41,372 bases of DNA from JAULUH01 sp032111745. GTDB lineage: Bacteria > Chloroflexota > Anaerolineae > JAAEKA01. Every line of letters starts with the position of its first letter. Within the stretch, counting starts at the first letter, position 1. The translations under genes and the position numbers were made by a program. This document shows, piece after piece, positions 39,701 to 41,372 of this stretch. Under the pieces are notes generated by a model. It was not told where the DNA came from. It was given only the letters and a program-made list of their open reading frames with translations, and did no database searches. The stretch is taken from positions 1 to 41,372 of the forward strand of contig JAULUH010000015.1 of assembly GCA_032111745.1 (NCBI GenBank). Direction: 5' to 3'.

Positions 39701-41372
39701 CAGATTGGCACTAAGGAGCACCTCGGCCAGAGCCAGCCGGACCGGCACACTGTCCTGAGCCTGCAGCCCCTGCAGCCATAGGGTCTGGGCATAGCGCGCC
39801 CGGGCCTGGTCGACCTCCCCTCTGGATGCAGCCAGGTCCGCCCACGCCGCCAGCAGCTCTACCGACAACGGATACAGGGTCTTGAGATGTTGCAGCTGCC
39901 GTTCGGCGCGCTCGAACTGCCCATGCTCTCGCAATACCTCGACCATGCTCAACCGATTAAACACGCTGGGCCGCAACGCCACAGCCTGCTCAGACAGCTC
40001 CAGGGCACGGTCCAGCCTGCCCCGTTGGCGCCATAGCGCAGCCTCCGCCAGCAGCCGGGCATCGTCGCCCGGCAGCAATTCCGCCGCCGCAGCCAGCCGG
40101 TACTGTTGCGCGGCGCAGGCCTCATCGCCGGTGGTGAGGCAGGCATCGCCCAGCGCCTCATGAAAGCGCGGCACCTGCGGGGCCTCTGCCTGGGCCCGGC
40201 CAAAGGCCGCCTGGCTCTTCGCCAACCGCCCCCCCTCGGCGTACAGCTGGCCCAATCGATAATGCAGGTGAGGCAGGTCGATGCGGCCGGCAGCCTGCTC
40301 CAGCCACGCCACCGCCTCCTCGAAATCGCCGTGCGCGTGGGCAATCTCCGCCAGGCCGGCCAGGGCCAACAGGTCACTAGGGTCCCGGGCCAGGGCCTCC
40401 CGATAAAGGCGCTCTGCCGCCATCCAATCATAGTCCGCCAGCGCGGTGTTTCCCCGCACCGCCGCTGTCACCTCCGGCGCAGCGCGCACCGCGTACAGGC
40501 TGTAGGAATGGTCATCCATCAGCGGCTCGAACCACTCGTCGGCCAGCCGCAGCTGGGTGTCCAGGTCGGTGCCGCTGGGGCTGAGCACGTAGCGCACGTC
40601 GTAGCGCCCCAGGATGTCCAGCGATTCCTCGGTCAGGTAGGGCGTCTCGAAGAACCGCGCCTGGTCGACAAGGCGCTGCAAGGCCTCACCCTGGCGGTCG
40701 GCCGGGAAGATCTCCCCGGTGGTCGGCATGCGGTGGGCTACGATGCTGGCGTTGGCCACGTACGCCGGCAGGGTGACGCTGACGTCCTGGTCGGCCAACA
40801 CAGTCACCGCACCCGTGTCCAGGGTGAGCTCCTGCAGCCTGGCAAACAAGGCCTCAGGGGTGGGAAAATAGGAAAGGGGCGACCTCGCCCGATCCTCCAG
40901 ATCCCAGATGGTGCGCTGGATGGCCGGTCCCAGGGCCAGTCCGGCCACCACCACAAAGCCGGCCAGGGCCAGCCCCTCCAGCCGGTGCCGCTGGGCCGGG
41001 GTGGGCCGGAACGGCCGGGCTGCCAGTCCGGCCAGCACCACCAGGCCGCGCTCTGCCACCAGCGCGATGGCCAGCGCATAGGGCAACAGCCACACGAAAC
41101 GCCACAGGATCCAGGGCATCACCACCGAGCCCATCAACGGTGTCAACAGGGGGTTGAACATCACCAGGAGCACGGCCACCGAGCTGCCCACAACAAACTG
41201 GGCACCCAAGCTGGACCGTATGCGCCACAGCAGTAATGGCAGCAGCAGTAGCCCCAATAGATAGGGTGGCTCCAGTACCAGGCTGGGGTCAGACATATAG
41301 CGCTGGAGATCAAAGAAGATCAACCGGCGCCGCGGCGCGTTGACCGCAAAGCGATACATCAGGAAGGGATTG
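36779..41372 (-). CDS. giant membrane protein with C-terminal TPR array, 5' end missing
   Basis: At least 1530 residues; the frame is open to the window edge (codons for NPFL precede the first visible Met), so the N-terminus lies outside. Residues about 30-150 of the visible part contain four or more hydrophobic helices (LLGLLLLPLLLW, FVVGSSVAVLLVMF, RFVWLLPYALAIALVA, LALAGFVVVAGLAL). Residues 150-310 look like an extracytoplasmic domain ending LGRYDVRYVLSP and SYSLYAVR, as in the C-terminal part of some polytopic glycosyltransferase or YfhO-like proteins. From about 320 to 1510 there is an almost uninterrupted set of TPR helices with the W/LG/Y/A/P pattern. Function unknown; TPRs imply protein assembly. 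Confidence 0.85.
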   Translation of the reverse strand, partial: NPFLMYRFAVNAPRRRLIFFDLQRYMSDPSLVLEPPYLLGLLLLPLLLWRIRSSLGAQFVVGSSVAVLLVMFNPLLTPLMGSVVMPWILWRFVWLLPYALAIALVAERGLVVLAGLAARPFRPTPAQRHRLEGLALAGFVVVAGLALGPAIQRTIWDLEDRARSPLSYFPTPEALFARLQELTLDTGAVTVLADQDVSVTLPAYVANASIVAHRMPTTGEIFPADRQGEALQRLVDQARFFETPYLTEESLDILGRYDVRYVLSPSGTDLDTQLRLADEWFEPLMDDHSYSLYAVRAAPEVTAAVRGNTALADYDWMAAERLYREALARDPSDLLALAGLAEIAHAHGDFEEAVAWLEQAAGRIDLPHLHYRLGQLYAEGGRLAKSQAAFGRAQAEAPQVPRFHEALGDACLTTGDEACAAQQYRLAAAAELLPGDDARLLAEAALWRQRGRLDRALELSEQAVALRPSVFNRLSMVEVLREHGQFERAERQLQHLKTLYPLSVELLAAWADLAASRGEVDQARARYAQTLWLQGLQAQDSVPVRLALAEVLLSANLLEEAAAELAHVLALRPSDAVAYKLQGDIHFKQRNHEEAAAAYRRSLELDPTQVEAYISLRNNLGPRGGTPEELVELLRAAVRANPDEVSLLLDLGDQLQRVGDAEEATATYRLALMKLESLDVSARLRPRALSLTRAFVYARLAGLHEDLGQLDEAMNFYRAAVSAAPDAPWAHVLLGDAQRRRGDLRAAEATYRTAMELDAENVTAYARLADLLYATGRAAEAAGYSRAIPGLALAGLQRPAQSTAGNGVGSLLAQLPPSLASQQSGETAVASVSRALEELREAETGALIEAAGPVMRPAVVEALPDSPQLGSRVEEAVTAYREVIDRALRENWEPALIARRYKDLGDLYAAGNQWDDAEEAYHQALQLDGWLSDAYLALANIAQRRTDRNTGLRYAQAAVDVAPGSAETQLALAHALDGQGDTERAFELLQQIAATHPGHAQATLALAQALQERERDEEAEAIYLQTIEMNAGVPAGYVGLSELYADQERFKEARALLERAMAIDALDVAAYVRMGDLENRLGNFQRARDWYVRAAALSPAGHPANLDLLTSLVRYGNHDLALAFLRDMLAKRPEDIELLLTQAQVSMATGDLDGASRALFKARLVAPNSVDVYAAAGDLLALRGKPLDALANYEKAIELQPGETTSYLAAAQILVKQGRMGDALALLKDGQMLAREPAVLFIAGHDLLQSQGQAGEALAALEAGIKDNGASPELLLALARHYLATGDSSKAEEQLQQVADRYPDLPDVWLARAGLAAESAAGESTRTGRLSEAQAAEAIRSYAEALVADPTRADAYTGLAAVYEAQKRPDEARAIYERGLRYVPMSGELLGNYTAFLAGEGEQDQALTLLDQVIERAPTATNRLARATLLASLGRTGDALQDAQAALDREPGSVDALLLLGDLQVAAAQNSEARAAYEEVIELAPGNPLGYLRLADLARTEGKTAQAGQYSDRAREVVQGLAVPTESAEE

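Overview
The window is GC-rich (roughly two thirds G+C) bacterial chromosome with dense, mostly co-directional operons, consensus sigma70-type promoters and good Shine-Dalgarno sites. The gene set suggests Chloroflexota (Anaerolineae/Caldilineae-like): a T-box in front of ileS, a CpXC-domain protein, a DUF2344 gene beside rplU-rpmA, a cytoplasmic S10 carboxypeptidase, giant TPR proteins and an encoded tRNA-Sec. This taxonomic placement is inference; no 16S gene is present.

Region 1 (1-5857): a minus-strand series panC, a CpXC zinc-ribbon protein, cinA, an HD phosphohydrolase and the start of a YjjX-like NTPase, with coaX running divergently from panC. panC and coaX both belong to pantothenate/CoA synthesis; cinA, HD and NTPase look like a nucleotide-sanitation group. 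Region 2 (5858-11599): a HAD hydrolase, a lone ABC ATPase behind a 317-nt leader that looks like a ribosome-controlled transcription attenuator (33-codon leader ORF, then four copies of ACGGCCGT that can fold as two terminators or one antiterminator), a nitronate monooxygenase-like flavoprotein, a SanA/DUF218 membrane protein and a ring-cleaving dioxygenase-like VOC protein.

Region 3 (11600-16911): a minus-strand operon of an unknown 140-aa protein, a circularly permuted ATP-grasp ligase and two tandem YbdK/GCS2 carboxylate-amine ligases, i.e. a probable amide- or peptide-bond-forming pathway; just upstream is a stand-alone selenocysteine tRNA gene with its own promoter and terminator, and a ChbG/YdjC deacetylase. 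Region 4 (17100-22719): one plus-strand operon with nearly every junction overlapping: MocA-like nucleotidyltransferase, GNAT, split XdhC (N and C parts), class III CoA-transferase, a small SPFH-like protein and an S10 peptidase. The molybdoenzyme it would serve is not in the window.

Region 5 (22902-28730): surE, DUF2344 and the ribosomal-protein run rplU-rpmA-rpmE-tdk behind a consensus promoter that abuts a 34-bp palindrome; L31 carries a long Lys/Ala-rich and then (Glu-x-x)27 tail. Opposite lie dksA/traR-like, lspA and rluD. Region 6 (28970-41372): ileS under an Ile T-box riboswitch, then lipoprotein-MFS-DegT aminotransferase, and finally a protein of more than 1500 residues joining a polytopic membrane domain to an array of TPRs; its start lies beyond the window.
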